From assembly GCF_000499845.2 (NCBI RefSeq), contig NC_023753.2, forward strand, positions 19,008,477-19,072,476: a stretch of DNA of 64,000 nt, in the 5' to 3' direction. How positions within the stretch are numbered: position 1 is the first letter of the stretch; each line of letters begins with the position of its first letter. Source of the stretch: Phaseolus vulgaris. Lineage: Eukaryota; Streptophyta; Magnoliopsida; Fabales; Fabaceae. The notes beneath the pieces were generated by a model. The model saw only the letters and a program-made list of their open reading frames with translations. It was not told the origin of the DNA and did no database searches. The position numbers were made by a program, and so were the translations under genes. Shown here piece after piece: positions 34,689-46,080 of this stretch.

Positions 34689-36089
34689 CAATGTAGCTCA
34701 GTAAAGGAGATGTGGGATATTCTTGAAGTCACACATGAAGGGACAAGTGAAGTCAAGAGGGCCAGAAAGCATGCTCTTATCCAAGAGTATGAGCTCTTTA
34801 GAATGCAGAAAGGGGAGACCTTATGTACTGTGCAGAAAAGGTTCTCTCACATAATAAATCACTTGATGAGCCTTGGGAAGACTTTTGATAAAGAGAAGCT
34901 GAACATCAAGATCTTGAAGTGTCTTGATAGGTCATGGCAGCCAAAGGCAACAGCCATTTCAAAATCAAAAGACTTGACATCCATGACAGCTACTTCCTTG
35001 TTTGGCAAGCTAAGGGAGCATAAGCTTGAGATGAATATGCTAGTTGTCCAAGATGATGAGGACAAACACAACAAAGGGATTGCACTCAAAGCTTGCAATC
35101 ATAAAAAGCAACAAGACTCAAGTGAGAGTGATGAAGATACAATGAGTCTACTATCAAGAAAGTTTAGCAAGTTCTTGAAGAAGAACAAAAGCCAAGCATA
35201 AAAAAGGTACAACTCTAAAAAGCCTAATGATTTTAACCTTAACAAGTACACTTGCTATGGTTGTTGTAAGCATGGTCATATCAAAGCAGAATGCCCCAAC
35301 AATGAAAGCAAAGATAGAGCAGATTTCAAAAATGAGAAAAGGGGTAAAGCCAAGAAGGCATATGTTGCATGGGATGACAATGAGGTATCCTCCTCTAGTT
35401 CTTCTGATGATGAAGAAGCAAACTTGTGTCTTAAAGCATTTGTATCTAGTAGCATGAGTTCATACTTTTCAATCAAAGGTAACAATTATTATCAATTGCT
35501 TGAAGCTTTTAATGAAACTCATCAAGAGGCTAATCGATTGGCCCTTTCTCACAACCGGTTGAAAGATCTAAACAATTGGCTTGAAAATAGAGTCAAGCCA
35601 CTGGAAGAAGAGTTGGAAAAATGTAAAGATGATTTTGAAAATATTGATTTGATTTACAAGAACTCTACTTGCAATTGTGACTCAAAGTTTTGTAAAAATT
35701 GTGAAAAGCTTGAAAGCAAAATTCATTATCTTTTGAAAACCATGGATAAACTTACAACTGGAAAATACAACTTTGAAGATGTTCTTGCATCTCAAAATTG
35801 TGTTTTTGGAAAAACTGGTTTAGGTTTTTATCCACAAAGCAAAGGAAATGGGATTTCAAAACCTTTTTCATTTGTACCAGAAAAACAATCGGTTAAAAGG
35901 TTGATTCAACTGGTTGTTACATGTTTCTATTGCATGAAGAAAAGTCATTCATTTAGGTACCGCAAGTTTTTAAAATCTCTTGTTCGTAAAGGGATCTTTA
36001 AATGGATTCCAATATGTTTTGATGGTTCCAAGGATAAGTCTAACACAAAAGGTCCCATGTTCTTTAAGGGATCAAATTTTGTTATTTAA
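34689..36089 (+). pseudogene. Gag of element G, N-terminus missing, one stop
   Basis: One frame from 34710 to 36089, broken only by TAA at 35199-35201. It lines up with the C Gag from MWDILEVTHEGTSEVKRARK through LKCLDRSWQPK, the first knuckle CYGCCKHGHIKAEC, an acidic Ser-rich stretch, the coiled coil and the second knuckle CFYCMKKSHSFRYR, which has lost its final Cys. The first 90 residues or so were deleted together with the end of the 5' LTR. Confidence 0.85.
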
Positions 36090-36900
36090 CAAGCTTTGTT
36101 TTGCAGATTTTTTATTCACTTGAAGGATCAGTAAAGATCAGGATCTCAAGAAGATTCATTTGAAAGACAATGTCTTTGTCCTGAGTTTATGTGCTGCTTA
36201 CATTTGTGTACATTAAATCTGAAGAATAATACTTGGTTCTTCTCATTGTTGAACATTACTTTCTAAATTCAATTTTGAATTTTGCTCTATATTTGTTCTT
36301 GGATTGTATCTAGATTGTATTTCATATGTTTTTATACAAATCTATGTGCCTTACAATTCTGGATGTTTGCATATAGCATGGATGTTAAAGAAAATCTGAT
36401 TTTCTCAAATTTGTTAACAGTGTAGAAATTCAACCGATTGTTTCTTCGAAACAACCGATTGTTTTCACTTTGCCAACATTGGGCAAATCTGTTTTTAATT
36501 TTTGTGCTCTGATTTGTAATTTTGTTCAAACCCATTGATATCTATGGTCAACAATGTCTTTATTACATCTTTGAATTCCAGATATCTCTGTTATAATTGC
36601 TCTTTAAGAATCAGATTCCTCTTAATCTTGGAAATTAAAACTGCTTTTAAAGTTTGGTCAAATCAGCATGTGATTTTCTGTACTTTCTGTTTGACTGACA
36701 AAAACAACTTTATGGTTCAAATTTGATTCTCTTTTTCTGTTTTGAAAACAACCCATTAAATGCCAAATTTGACCAAAGTTTGTGGCTATAAATGTGGGGC
36801 TGTTAGGTGCTGTTTTCAAACAAAAACAATATGTTGTTATTTTTTTTTCTCTACTCTAAGTTTTCTCTACAATGTGCTAATTTGCTCTCTAACCTGAGTT
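36090..36900 (+). other. Element G: spacer between gag and second ORF
   Basis: T-rich, no ORF of interest. Palindrome pair CAACCGATTG...CAACCGATTG at 36431-36465. Same position and length as the spacer in C. Confidence 0.6.
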
Positions 36901-38658
36901 ATGACAACTCATCCATCTGCCAAGAGAATGAAATCAAGAGTTGTAAGGGGTGGTGGGAAGCTGGAAAGCTGGTTCTCTGGAGAATCAGAATTGATTGACA
37001 AATACCTACATGAAACAAGTAGGAAGATTGTCAACACACCCAAGCTTGTCTCCTTTACATGGATGAAGTAGCAAAATCGGAATGCTGTGAGGAGCCTACT
37101 CAAGGAACAAAGGCTGAAATGTTTTCTTAAGCTCACTGAAAACATTTATCCAGATTTGGTAAAGGTATTTTATACTAACCTTCAATTCAATGGTGACTCA
37201 CTTGTTTCTCATGTGAAAGGTGTAGATATGGTCATCACAAATGATGTATGGGCTGCTGTGGATGGTTTGAAATTCTCTGGAGTGAAAATCAACAGAGGTA
37301 ATCTAGGGGTTGTTGAAGAGTTCAACAAGATGCAATTCTACAAGAATTGTCTTAAGAATCCCCTTTCCAAAGTAAGAAATTTTTCTGTCGGAGGGTTAAA
37401 GCTTGATGAAAGGCTCATAGCCTTCATTGTGTCATGGATCATCACACCAAGGGGGAACAATGATATGATTCCAATAGCAAGATATAGATGATTCTTTGAC
37501 ATTTTATGGAATCAACTTGAGTTGGAGATTGAATAGGAACTTTTAATAAAAATGGATCAATGTTCTGTTTCAAGAACTCACCAAAACTTGCACCAAACAC
37601 CAAACTCACATGGAAGACCCATTTCTTGCCAATTAAACCGATTAAAGAAGATAAGAAAGCAAATGAACCGTTTAAATGGCTTAGAAAATGAAAAGCACCA
37701 AACAAATCAGTATGAAATGAAGAAGAAACAATTGAATCCAGCAAAAGAGAATAAGAACCGAACACTATATGAAATTAAGCTCAAAACACCGAATAGAAGG
37801 AACCTAGACATGTTTTTGAATTCGTATGAATATGGAGATGAAAGGAAGAGTTGGAGAAGAGAGGAAACTTATGTGAATGAAGACTTGGTTGATGAACACG
37901 CCACTTGAAGTATGAATGCTCCAAGATAAGTGTGGGATGCCGCCACTTGAGGGAACCAAGGCTCTCAAGTTGAGCCTAGGAAGAGGAGAAGACAAGTTCT
38001 CACACACTCAATCACCAATTTGGGAGAGTTTTACTACTTCAATTATCAAATCTGAATTTTACAAGAGCCCACACCTCTATTTATAGTGTGAGAGTGCTGA
38101 AAAATAGGTGGGAAAATTCAAATGAAACTCATTTGAAATTCCCACAAAAAACAAGTCACTTGGGAGGTGTGACCTTTTTCTACTATGACACCTCCTAAAA
38201 ACTACACCTACACCTACTCTCCTAAGTCACATGGACAATGTGACTTTATTTTACATATTCACACTCCTTTATTTAATATCCACACCTCCTACAACTATAC
38301 AGGAGTAATTCAAATGATGCTCTTTTATTTAATGCTTGGCCTTGCCCCTCGTGGGATGGACTTGGGCTTTGGGCTTGGGCCTCATCTTTTGAAAAGACTA
38401 ATAAGAAGAACTTTAAATGATTTGGCCCTTGTCCATTCTTCCTATTAACAACATCTTCTTGATTCTCATCAAACAATCACTCCACCCTCTCTGAGGAAGA
38501 TCTGTTGTTGATCTACTACATTATGAATAAAGTAAAGATCAACTGGATCCACACCATCAAGGATCATATGTAGAAATCCATGAGGTTAAGTGACTTCCAC
38601 TATCCCTATGCAATCTTAATCTCTAAATTTCTACACTATTTTGAAGTGAATATTGAAG
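36901..38658 (+). pseudogene. Second ORF of element G, broken by stops, a solo LTR and a 3' deletion
   Basis: Starts at ATG 36901; residues GGGKLESWFSGESELIDKY, YPDLVKVFYTNLQF, VKGVDMVIT and SVGGLKLDERLIAFIVSWII match the C protein. Stop TAG at 37068-37070. Interrupted at 37460 by a solo LTR and resumes at 38477 with STLSEEDLLLIYYIM and KVKINWIHTIKDHM (another stop follows), ending at about 38658, where a deletion removes the acidic C-terminal third. Confidence 0.82.
37461..38471 (-). mobile_element. Solo LTR of a CRM-like element in element G
   Basis: TGATATGATTCC...TTCTCATCA with perfect TSD AACAA (37456-37460, 38472-38476). Shares the segment CACCTCCTAAAAACTACACC with the solo LTR 2860-3926. 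Confidence 0.92.
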
Positions 38659-38870
38659 AGTTTGGGTTTGTAATGTTCTTTAATCTGCACTTAATTCTGC
38701 TTATGAACATTGTTATAAACTGCTATAACTGATTTATATTTGAAATTTGAAAAGTATGTAAAACTCTAATACAAAATTTCAACCGGTTATTCCTGTTAAA
38801 TAACCGACTGTTTATCTATTTCTGCACCTTTGTATGTTGACTGGTTTCTCACATTGATTTGGTTTATGTT
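38659..38870 (+). other. Element G: 3' non-coding piece
   Basis: Short stretch after the ORF deletion with one CAACCGGTTA motif near 38783. No gene. Confidence 0.5.
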
Positions 38871-39994
38871 TGTTGAACCAAGTGGTGTTCAAGCTTTGAA
38901 GAATCCAAACCCTTTGAAGGATGTTGAAGCCTTGGTTGTGCTTGTTATTGCTGTGCTGTTTTAGTTAGGATCTGGGGTAGATTGTGTATTGTAATCCACC
39001 TCTTGATTGAATCCAGAGCATAGGCATTCTCAATCTTTTTGAAAGAAAAATGTTTTTCAAGCTAAGTTAGAAACAACCGATTGTTTAGTCGAAACAACCG
39101 ATTGTTTATACTTAGATGTTTTTAGAAAAGATTGAAAACTGTTTTTCAAATGGTTAAGCTGTTAAAACCAAAACAACTGATTGATTCGGGGAAACAACCG
39201 ATTGTTTGTTTTGGTACCATAACAGAAAAACTGTTTTAACTTTGACAAAGCTTTAAATGATTTAACTGCTTACGCTCCAGTCTTTAAATGCTTTCACCAA
39301 TCATTAAATGCAATGTATAAGTTTGTTAAGATTTGATAACAAACAATATCTTTGAATAAAATTCAGAAAAACAGTTTTTGAGTAACAATCTTTTGAATAC
39401 AGATTTTGAGTTTTTCAAAGAGCTGAGATTGCTTAGAGTTTGTGATTGATCAAAGTGTGTGGAATAGGATTTTGACTTGTATTGATTTCAGATTATCTTC
39501 TGTAACAAGTTTAATCCTTGTACTCTGTGAAACAAGTTTCGTTTGTGTGTTTGCTGAGATTTGTTGTGTGTTCTTGAGGGGATCAAGATCAGAAATCTTA
39601 GTGTTGGTGTGTTGGCCAAGAGAAGTGTGTGTCTTGAGGGGATCAAGGTCACTTTCTTGGTTGTGGTGTAAGTGATCAAGGTGTGATTGCTTAGTGGATT
39701 TCCTCATAGGTTTCTGAGAAGACTGGATATAGCTTTGGGTTTGGAGTAAACCAGTATAAACATCTGTGTACATTTTCTCTATCCTTAACTCTTTAAATTC
39801 AGTTTTGATATTTGTTTACTGGTATAAACAACCGATTGTTTTGTTGGTGCAGTGCTTTAAGCATTGTTTTTTGAAAAACTGATTTCGAAATCAAGGTATT
39901 CTCGAAGTATTTTCATTCAAGGCTTAAAATATTACGAAAACTCTCTTTAAACAATTCACCCCCCCCCCTCTAGTTTAAAGCCTATATTCTAACA
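38871..39994 (+). mobile_element. Solo LTR of the element C/D family in element G
   Basis: TGTTGAACCAAGTGG to TATTCTAACA, homologous to the C LTRs but in the opposite orientation. Perfect TSD ATGTT (38866-38870, 39995-39999). Palindrome pairs near 39072-39112, 39175-39210 and 39828-39842. Confidence 0.93.
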
Positions 39995-40164
39995 ATGTTC
40001 CTCTTTGGAAATCACCTAGTGGGAACTGGTTTGTGGTGCCTGTTTGATTGGAATAGATTATCCTATATGTCTACGTTTGCTCATGGATGTAGGTTGAACA
40101 AATTCTAAACAAGAACATTCCAAAAAGCATCCCAAGGATTTTTCTCCATCAAATAGGGGGAGAT
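39995..40164 (+). other. Element G: 3' end with polypurine tract
   Basis: AAATAGGGGGAGAT at 40151-40164 abuts the 3' LTR, identical in type to the tract of element C. Confidence 0.75.
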
Positions 40165-41255
40165 TGTAAAGCATGGGATCTTTGATGTGTCAAATCCATG
40201 ATGAAGCTTGAAAATGTGTTGCTTTTAGTTTGGGTTTAGGCTAGAGTGTTTAGAATCTATGTAAATATCATTCCTTGACCCTTGTACAAAGCTTTCTCAA
40301 TCTCTTTTGAAAAGAAATGTATTTTTCCAAGCAAAGGGAAAAACAACCGGTTGAATTATCGAAATAATCGATTGTTTGCCACTTAGCCAGCTTGGAGGTT
40401 TTAAAACTATTTTTGACTTGGGTATGTAACTGCCTAAGCAATTCAACTAGTTAAAACGTCTTTTCAACCGGTTGATTATGACATTTCATAATAGTTTTTT
40501 GAAAACTTGTTTTAACTGATTTGGATGTGATCAAAACTGTTTTGGCTCATACATGCTCCCTTGAACGGCTAGTTTTTTAGTGCTATAAATACAACTTTTC
40601 TTTTGAAACAAATACACAAGTTTTTACAAAGTTTGAAATCAAACAAAGTGAGATTGAGATTAGAATTTTTTTCAAAAGTTTGCAAGATTGTTGTTTAGCT
40701 TTGCACTAGTTCAAGATCTGATCATAGGAGCTTCCTGGTTGTTGTAATCTCAGTTGTTTGTTATTCCTTTAATGATTCTTGTAATTGTACTTTCATAAAC
40801 TTGTAAGTGTGTGTGAAATCCTGCAAAGTCAGAGGGTGTTCTGACTTGAGGTGTGTGATTGCAAGGAGGGTGAGTGGGTCTTGTGGTTTTCAAGGTCACC
40901 TTTTTGTGTATGTGTTGTTGTAATCTGTGAGTGATTACTAGTGGAACTCATAGGTTTTTCTGAGAACTGGATGTAGCTCAAGGTTGAGTGAACCAGTATA
41001 AAATTGGCTGTGTAAATCTCTCTCTCCTTCACTTCTTATAACTGTTTGTTTTAATTCTTCTTTTGCTGCTGATATAAACAACCGGTTAAAACGTAATTTC
41101 AACCGCTTAAAATTCTGTAAACAGTTTTGTTATCATTGTTTTATTGCTTTCCTTAATTTCTTTTCTGTGAGATAAAGGTTCATTCTTAATCAATCTTTGC
41201 AAAAATCTTTGATAAACAATTCACCCCCCTCTTGTTTAAGCCATCAGTTCTAACA
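40165..41255 (+). repeat. 3' LTR of element G
   Basis: TGTAAAGCATGGG to TTCTAACA, followed by the TSD. Complete, 1091 bp, with CAACCGGTTG-type motifs at about 40343, 40468 and 41080. Confidence 0.9.
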
Positions 41256-42031
41256 AGCATATGGTGCATGGACACGTCCAGGATGAGGTTCTGAATGCTC
41301 ATCGCTACCTTGTCGAATCTGTCGACAAGGATTCTCAAAGACTCCCCCTTCTCCTGGCCGATGCCGACCAGGGCAATGGAGGTCAGATGGTGCGGGCAAC
41401 TTGTTCCAAACAGCGTCTCAAACTTAAACATCAGCGTCGCGAAGCTGTTGACGGAGTTAGGAGGGAGCTTCATGAACCGGATGAGAGCTCTTCCCTTCAG
41501 CAATGTGGGGAACACTCGGCAGATGACCACATCATCAGCGATGTACAAGCTCATGTGCGTGGTGTACACATCCATGTGCTCATCTGGGTCGGTCATGTCG
41601 TCATATCGGTCTTTGTTGAAGCCTTTCCACTTATCCGACAGTGGAACTCTGATGATAGTATCGGTAAACGGTTGTCGATGCACATAATCCATTATACCGA
41701 TTGTGCAGACTGACTTGTTAGGGCAGGACTCGTCATCCATCTCCTGAGCGGGGGCCCTGTTCTTAGTCTCCTCAACTGTTATTGGGTTGGGAGGGGACGT
41801 GAAAGACCTGCCGACAAGATTAGTTGGCACAACGGAAGATCCTCCCTCAATCAGCTTCCTCTTCATATCCTCTTTGTCCCTGCGCAGAGCTTGGATATCT
41901 TGCTCGTTTTTTCTGCTCGCTTCTTTGTTCCTTCTTCTCAGCTCAACCATCTCTTTCTGAAGAGACAACAGTAGCATGGTCTGATCAGCTTTGGTCATCC
42001 TCTCACTTGTCATGCTTCGGGTTGATACCAT
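41256..42031 (-). pseudogene. Element H: Gag N-terminal part (Tat lineage)
   Basis: Open from ATG 42031: MVSTRSMTSERM, a coiled coil (LSLQKEMVELRRRNKEASRK), then the capsid region (RVPLSDKWKGFNKDRYDDMTDP, SVNSFATLMFKFETLFG, SIALVGIGQEKGESLRILVDRFDKVAMSI). It aligns with the start of the gag of element K, which ends at the window edge. Interrupted by element G at 41255; the downstream part is at 33402-33674. Confidence 0.82.
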
Positions 42032-42060
42032 CTACTAGCGTCCGAAACTCGATTTCTCTC

Positions 42061-42309
42061 GACCCCATGGTGGGCACCAATTGTTCTCATGTGAGGGTAG
42101 GGGCTCATGCCAATTGGTGCTCTTTCCTTATTGATTCAGGTTATGGGGTTGGACCATGCTTAGGGCTGCATTACCTAGCTCTTAATCACTGATTAGCTTT
42201 GTTGACCTTGGTTGAGCATAATTGGACTTGAGCTATCGGTCGGCCCAACGAACGTGGGCCTTGACTACATTCGGTCAACCCATTGATGGGGTCTGAGACG
42301 TTACATCAA
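42061..42309 (-). repeat. Element H: primer-binding site and shortened LTR
   Basis: Minus-strand TTGGTGCCCACCATGGGGTC (42061-42080) is a tRNA-Lys-like site next to an LTR starting TGTTCTCATG at 42082. The LTR shares GCTTAGGG..GCATTACCTA with the LTR of element K but is only about 225 bp, so its middle is deleted. The right end is uncertain (42306 or 42309). Confidence 0.55.
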
Positions 42310-42403
42310 TCATACGACCCTATCCATTACACTCCCCATTCATAGAGTCACAAGTGGTGGCTTATGAGTGCAGAGAATTTCTCTCCATTGAGGTGCAACC
42401 ATG

Positions 42404-44236
42404 TGATGGAACCCAAAGAGATAGAGCCACCATTAAGCTAGCCCAACCTTCTAGAAGGATGACTAGGAGCATGGAACAAGACCTAGGGCTAGGTCAAGAT
42501 TAGTTCATAGCCAGTGCATCAAAACCTATCATTCCTTAGAGGATTACCAGGAGTAGAGCCCACATGATTGGAGTTGAGCACCAGCTAGTTTTTTTTTTTT
42601 TTTAATTTCAGTAGATTCAGGTGTACTTATCATAAATTGGGTTTGAGTCAATCCCAACTCTCCCTAGCTTCTAGAAACCTTCGACCGCCCCTTTGCTCAC
42701 TCTTTTTACCTTAATTTCTATAAGTTTTCCCTAACTTGGGCAACACACTAGGTTAACCTAGTTTCTAGAAGGCTTCTTGCCTTTTCCGCCACTCCTCTCA
42801 CTCTTGCCTACCAAGGCACCCTCTCCTATAAATAGGGCTCCTTGACTCTTTGATACAAACCACCTCGACTAGTAGGATGACTAAGGAGACAATAGACACT
42901 GCAAAATTAGGTCAGTCATCCCAGCATACAAGACCAGGCCCCACCAGAGTATCAGATGTTCTTTCTTCTGGTTTTTTTACAAGACAAGTTTGTGTAAATA
43001 ATTTCGGCTCTTTTTGGGGGTTGAAATAGAAGAATAAGTTGGACTAGGGTGTGCTTAGTAATTTGGGCTTGTGCCAAGCCTATCTTTCATGACATGTGCA
43101 CCTAGGTTTATGGTTTCTTTGACCTACCTACTAGAAGGTTTCTCACAAATGATGCCCATGCCGCTCTCACTCTTGCTCCCCATGTCACTCTCTTCTATAT
43201 AAAGGGTGTCTTGCCTCGTGTATTTTTATATTTGAAATTGAATTAAGAGAAACTCTGCTTGAGTGATTAGTGACCTTTTTCTCCTCAATTGTTCTTGGGT
43301 CTTATCTTGAGAGTAGTGCACCTTAAATGGCAGCTCCTCACCACTCATCTTGGAAGCTCCCATCCTTCAAAGTGGTGTGACTCCTTACTCCATTTTTCCA
43401 TAAGCTTTCTTCATTTCTTCACATTTTCCTTTCCTTCTTTGCACCACTCTTCTTCCATTATTTATGTTCTTCCTTTTCTTCATTTACAATTTGGTTCATC
43501 TATTATATTTGCTTCCTTTTTTGTTCTTAATTCCGCACCTCATCATCATCATCACCTTATATTGTGTTTTCTATTTTGCTCTCTAGAAGAGAACCTTCAC
43601 ACTTACTTAACCACTTGGTTAAGTTTGTGTCCAGTGACAATCTTCTTTAAGATTATCACCATATTTTGCTTAAATAAAAAACTCATAAACAAAGTGCAAC
43701 CCATAAAATGTGCAATCCTAAAATCAACTCACATCACTCTTGCATTTGGACTTGAATTTAAATATAGAATAGAAGCCCGCTTGAGTGTTTAATGAGCTTT
43801 GTTCTCCTAAAGTTCTTGGGTCTTATCTTGTGAAGGCATGCTCCAAGTGGCAACTCTTCAACACTCATCTTGGAATCATCTATCCTTCCAAGTGTCGTGA
43901 CCGTCATCATTTTTCCATAAGCTTTCTTCATATCTTCATTCTTTTACTTTCCACTCCTTACGCCTCATCTTCATTTCATATTGCTTGTTTTCTCTTCTTT
44001 TCCATTTGGTCTTTATTTATCTTATTATCTTGCTTTTTTCAATTTGGCAAGTCATCATCATCTTCACTCTCTAATTGTGTTTTCTCCTTTTCTCTCTAGA
44101 AGAGAACCTTCACACTAGGTTAAATTTGTGTCCAGTGGCAATCTTCTTTGAGCTTATCACTATATTTGCTAATCCAAAAAATTATAAACAAAAGTGCAAC
44201 CTCTGAAATGTGGAATCCTAAAATCAACTCACATCA
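42404..44236 (+). repeat. LTR of element F, split by a solo LTR
   Basis: TGATGGAACCC...AACTCACATCA. Its own parts are 42404-42850 and 43737-44236. TATA box CTATAAATAG at about 42835. The early segment still reads SRRMTRSMEQ, the same tail as in A. Confidence 0.8.
42851..43736 (+). mobile_element. Solo LTR of the F family inside the F LTR
   Basis: TGATACAAACC...AACTCACATCA with perfect TSD CTCTT at 42846-42850 and 43737-43741. TATA-like CTATATAAAG at 43195. About 886 bp. Confidence 0.88.
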
Positions 44237-45213
44237 TGTGGTAATTAGATCATGGTTTTAATTGTACTTAACTTTTTTTAGTTGATTCTCTGCTTTACAA
44301 TTCCAAAACATTTCAATTATGCCTTTATCTTCCCCAGCAATATAAATTCTCTTTACAATTTAGCACATTTCAATTCAATATTTAAATTCCTTGTCATTTA
44401 CAATTCCGCTTTTTATTCATTAAGCAATTTAAATTCGTCTTTTGAATTATTTGTGTCAATTTTATTTCCTTGCCCTTTTTTGCTTGAGTCTTTTGTCCTT
44501 AGTGTTCTAGGAGTCTTTCATCCATTTTGCTTATTTTGACTTTAATTTTGAAGAACTAAAAACAATTAGAATTTTTTGTGATAGTTGATTTAGTTCCAAA
44601 CAAAGAATTCAAGTGATCATATGAATTGAATCTCAACCATTTGTGAAAATTGAAAGTGAATTAAAAATATACATGCCAAGAATGTAGACATTTTGAATCC
44701 ATAAAAACAAAAACAAAGACAAAAACAATTTGAGTGCAATTCACATTTCAAGTTTAAAGTGCTAAAGAAGATTCTTGATTTGTGGCAAATTGTTTTGATA
44801 TTTGTGGAAGTTTATCCTTCTTTCTTCTACAATTTCTAAGAAAATTACACTTCATAGTTAAAAGTTCAAGTAAGTTTCTTTGAGTCTTAAAAGTGCTTTT
44901 CTTGTTCGTCTTATTTAAGTTTTGTCATCATATTTTTCCATGTTGGTTTAGCTTTCTTTCTTTCAACTTTTCTTGCTTGTCTTAAAAAAAATTCTTTCAA
45001 GTTTTGTTGGAGTCCTTATATGAGCAAGTGATAAGAGTTTTGACCTCTTTCAGTTGAAGTTTTGCTCCCAAGTGTGGACCCTCCTTGAGTGTTGAAAACC
45101 TTTCTTGTGTTCACTTTCCTTTTCATTCTTGTATTCTAAAAAGTCGAGTGATACACGTAAAGAGTGCAATAATTATTTTTTAAACTATTTGTTTCCTTTT
45201 ATTTATGCAATTA
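44237..45213 (+). other. Element F: primer-binding site and 5' leader
   Basis: TGTGGTAATTAGATC at 44237 is a decayed Met-type primer site. The rest is A/T-rich, with no ORF of interest. Confidence 0.55.
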
Positions 45214-46080
45214 TGGCTCATTTGTCTTCGGGAGAATCTTCCAAGCTACCATCTCCTCAAAAGGCACACCTTTTGGTGGAGCTTGAAGATACCAAGAGGA
45301 GCTTGGTTCAAAAGGAAGAGGAAATGCAGCAACTAGTGGAACGAATGCAAAGGCTAGAGGATACTCAAAAGAGACAAAACTAAGAAATTGGGAGCCTAGA
45401 AGAGCTACAAGGTACCACATGCACTATGGAAGTCAAGAAGAAGAAGCGCCAACGACTTCATCAAGGACCTAGAATGGTATGTGAATATTTCAAAGACTTA
45501 GAAACTACTTTGACCAAAATTAATATGCACGATAGTGAGGAGTCCAAGATAGCTAGTTTTGTGGGTGGTTTAAGGAGAGAAATTCAAGATATTGCAGAAT
45601 TATATGAGTATTCTTCTTTAGAAAATTGGTTCACCTAGCCATCAAGGTGGAATCACAAATTTTGAAGAAAACATCTTTCAAAAATGCTCATAATGATGGC
45701 CTTCTATAATTCTTCTTAGAAGGACAGAAATAAACATTCAACTAAGACTTTTCCTTCCAATTTCTCAAAAGAAACCACTTCCTACCTTGATGTTTAATTC
45801 CTCTTTATCAAAAACTTTACCTACCTCAATCAAATTATTCATTATATGTCACAAATCAAAAACTTTAAACTACTTTTGTGCTTGTTCACAAGGTAGTTTG
45901 ATGTTTTGTAATTCAACAATTACCTTGATGTTTTGTACTTCAACAATTACTTCACCCGATCTTGAAGATCCTTCTCAACTTTTGTGCTTGATGAAGAAAT
46001 GTTTGATGAAGAAAACAATCTTGAAGATGTGTGAGTATGGATGTTGTCATATGGGGTGCTTTTTGTAGTCTTATTTAAGA
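45214..46080 (+). pseudogene. Gag of element F, truncated and decayed
   Basis: ATG 45214 opens MAHLSSGESS followed by a coiled coil. A large deletion then joins to VCEYFKDLETTLTKINMHDSEESKIASFVGGLRREIQDIAEL (45476-45640), the Gag core as in A (residues about 220-260). From 45700 on, only stop-rich remnants can be traced. No knuckle or pol was seen. Confidence 0.7.

Larger units (their letters stand above)
33675..41255 (+). mobile_element. SIRE-like element G, non-autonomous, with two nested solo LTRs
   Basis: Plus-strand element with perfect TSD AGCAT (33670-33674 and 41256-41260), LTR start TGTAGACC/TGTAAAGC and end GTTCTAACA. Internal content is gag (34689-36089) and a second ORF of the same type as in C (36901-38658), again without pol. 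The 5' LTR has lost its last 65 bp or so, with the primer-binding site and gag start. Nested: a solo LTR at 37461-38471 and another at 38871-39994. Confidence 0.88.
42310..46080 (+). mobile_element. CRM-like element F: pol tail, LTR, leader and gag in tandem order
   Basis: A short pol C-terminal tail (about 42330-42403, similar to 11090-11133 of element A) runs straight into an LTR (42404-44236), which is followed by a primer-binding site, leader and gag. This is the junction of two element copies sharing one LTR, as produced by unequal recombination. The left copy would continue on the far side of element H. Confidence 0.55.
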
